A DNA stretch of 64,000 bases from CBDFKV01 sp965249035. GTDB taxonomy: Bacteria > Pseudomonadota > Gammaproteobacteria > Arenicellales > Poriferihabitantaceae. Both the position numbers and the translations under genes were made by a program. The stretch is from NCBI GenBank assembly GCA_965249035.1, contig CBDFKV010000004.1:89624-153623 (forward strand), written 5' to 3'. The number at the start of each line of letters is the position of its first letter. The stretch's first letter is position 1. Positions 62,791 through 64,000 of this stretch are shown here, one piece after another. The notes under the pieces are model-generated. The model was not told where the DNA came from. It did not search any database and saw only the letters and a list, made by a program, of their open reading frames with translations.

Positions 62791-63978
62791 ATGACCCAAT
62801 CAAACAATAACGTATTTGACGTAGTAGTGGAACAATTAATATCAGAAGGCCCCGATGCCATGCGCCCCGTGCTCACCGCACTACTCAATGAGGCGATGAA
62901 GATCGAAAGAGAGCAGTTTCTAGGCGCATCACACTATGAGCATAGTAAAGATCGGCTAGGCTTTGCCAATGGCTACCAAGATAAGCGTATCGATACCCAA
63001 GCAGGTACGCTCAAGCTACGTATTCCAAAGACAGCCAAACACATTGATGAACCATTTTACCCTCAATCACTAGAACGCGGCTTACGCAGTCAACGTGCGA
63101 TGATGTTAACCGTTGCTGAGATGTACGTGACAGGCGTTAGTACGCGCCGAGTCGAAAAGGTCATGCAGAGTATGGGTATTGAAAATATCTCATCTACGCA
63201 GGTATCACGGGCTAATCAGGCGATGGATGAGGCGTTGCAAGCCTGGCGAAATCGTCCGTTGAGTAAGGTCTCTTACTTGATCCTCGATGCGCGTTATGAA
63301 AAGGTGCGAGAGGGGCATCAAGTGATTGATATGGCGGTGTTGAGTGCCGTTGGCGTGTTGTCTTGTGGGCGGCGTTGCATATTGGGAACAGCGATTGCGG
63401 TTAATGAGGCTGAAGTTAACTGGAGAGAGTTTCTCAAGGGCTTGGTTGACCGGGGCTTACATGGCCTTGAGTTTATTGTCAGCGACGATCACAGCGGCTT
63501 AAAGGCCGCTAGAAAGGCCATATTCCCAGGCATCCTTTGGCAGCGCTGTCAGTTTCATCTGGCGCAGAACGCTATCCATCATGCACCTAACCACAAAATC
63601 AAGCAGCGCATTGGTGCTGAATTGCGCAGCGTTTGGAATGCACCCAATATGGTGGCAGCTCAGGCCAACCTAAAAGCCCTTGTAAGCCAGTACCAAGAAA
63701 AGCACCCTCACTTAGCGGATTGGCTAGAGAACAACGTGCCTGAAGGTTTAAATGCTTTTGCGTTACCCGATAGGCACCAAAAGAAAATGCGAACCTCCAA
63801 CAGCATTGAACGGACGGTTCAACAAGAACTTAAGCGCCGAACCCGCTTGGTCAGAGTTTTTCCTAACCGAGAGGCTTTGTTACGATTAGTCAGCGCCATT
63901 CTGATTGAGATTGATGACGAATGGACTAATGCTAATCATCGATATATCGTGTGGAACGACAATGTGTCAACTTGCTAG
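62791..63978 (+). CDS. IS256-family transposase
   Basis: 395 residues from the ATG at 62791 (GTGGAGAC upstream). MTQSNNNVFDVVVEQLISEG start and GFANGYQDKRIDTQAGTLKLRIPK match IS256/Mutator transposases. The DDE Asp residues are in YLILDARYEKVREG and IVSDDHSGLKAA, with the WQRCQFHLAQN block and the Glu in TSNSIERTVQQELKRR near the C-terminus. Appears intact. Confidence 0.95.
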   Translation: MTQSNNNVFDVVVEQLISEGPDAMRPVLTALLNEAMKIEREQFLGASHYEHSKDRLGFANGYQDKRIDTQAGTLKLRIPKTAKHIDEPFYPQSLERGLRSQRAMMLTVAEMYVTGVSTRRVEKVMQSMGIENISSTQVSRANQAMDEALQAWRNRPLSKVSYLILDARYEKVREGHQVIDMAVLSAVGVLSCGRRCILGTAIAVNEAEVNWREFLKGLVDRGLHGLEFIVSDDHSGLKAARKAIFPGILWQRCQFHLAQNAIHHAPNHKIKQRIGAELRSVWNAPNMVAAQANLKALVSQYQEKHPHLADWLENNVPEGLNAFALPDRHQKKMRTSNSIERTVQQELKRRTRLVRVFPNREALLRLVSAILIEIDDEWTNANHRYIVWNDNVSTC

Positions 63979-64000
63979 ACAAAAAAGTCCATACCAAATA

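Larger units (their letters stand above)
62640..63995 (+). mobile_element. IS256-family insertion sequence, about 1356 bp
   Basis: GGTATGGACTTTT at 62640-62652 is repeated in inverted form at 63983-63995 (AAAAGTCCATACC). The transposase gene fills the right part. Only five bases lie beyond the right end in the window and no 8-9-bp target duplication matches the left flank, so its ends are only roughly fixed. Confidence 0.85.

Noticed and set aside
1..64000. CRISPR arrays, tRNA or rRNA genes, prophage
   Set aside because: No regularly spaced repeats, cloverleaf structures or phage structural genes were seen in the intergenic regions by eye; a tRNA/Rfam scan would be decisive.

Overview
The window looks like chromosomal DNA of a free-living, aerobic, heterotrophic gammaproteobacterium of moderate GC content. 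The housekeeping genes are of gammaproteobacterial type and order: long PurL, two-domain SerB, MetA with the GHPEYD signature, PEP carboxylase, GyrB, and sucA-sucB-lpd. I cannot name the genus. I see no rRNA, tRNA or CRISPR array.

Region 1 (1-12.7 kb, mostly minus strand) holds a secreted M48 protease cut by the window edge, mscL, a DUF2062 membrane protein and a thioredoxin-fold protein. It continues with an AlgR-like regulator, metA, a P-loop protein, uppP and a MidA-type methyltransferase gene, then an amino-acid:cation symporter, a UspA protein, an exported alkaline-phosphatase-superfamily protein and a CDF zinc transporter. Three genes here are broken by single-base frameshifts: algR-like (one), uppP (one) and midA (five). 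Restoring each shift gives a full-length family member.

Region 2 (12.4-31.6 kb) holds a psiE-like remnant, ppc, paired YeeE/YedE half-transporters, a metallo-beta-lactamase-fold protein lacking several metal ligands, and pirin with a divergent LysR regulator. Next come merF, a GDCCVxC protein and a c-type cytochrome, a YHS protein, and an aminotransferase/sulfotransferase-like/ABM operon. The region ends with a YgiD-type dioxygenase, an exported FN3 protein, a CoA-transferase, an internally deleted HPPD pseudogene, an SGNH hydrolase and an unusual fusion of a lysylphosphatidylglycerol-synthase-type membrane domain to a TolB-like propeller.

Region 3 (31.6-36.1 kb) is an accessory island. It contains a 181-bp MITE-like element with a 4-bp target duplication, small orphan genes in both orientations, and hairpin repeats of about 90 bp downstream of genes, which recalls a cassette array without an integrase. 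A DUF606-type transporter gene in it is split by an intact IS1595-family element with an 8-bp target duplication. A dihydrofolate-reductase-like gene and a dispersed palindromic repeat close the island.

Region 4 (36.1-62.4 kb) is core genome. It holds asnB with an overlapping acyltransferase and a flippase-like gene (surface polysaccharide), DUF3307, and a minus-strand run of gyrB, rph, rdgB, gpmI and a Nudix gene. On the plus strand are sucA-sucB-lpd, dapA-purC-purL and serC-serB. A Tat-exported protein and a PLP aminotransferase lie between purL and serC on the opposite strand.

The window ends with a complete IS256-family element (62640-63995) carrying an internal terminator between its left end and its transposase.
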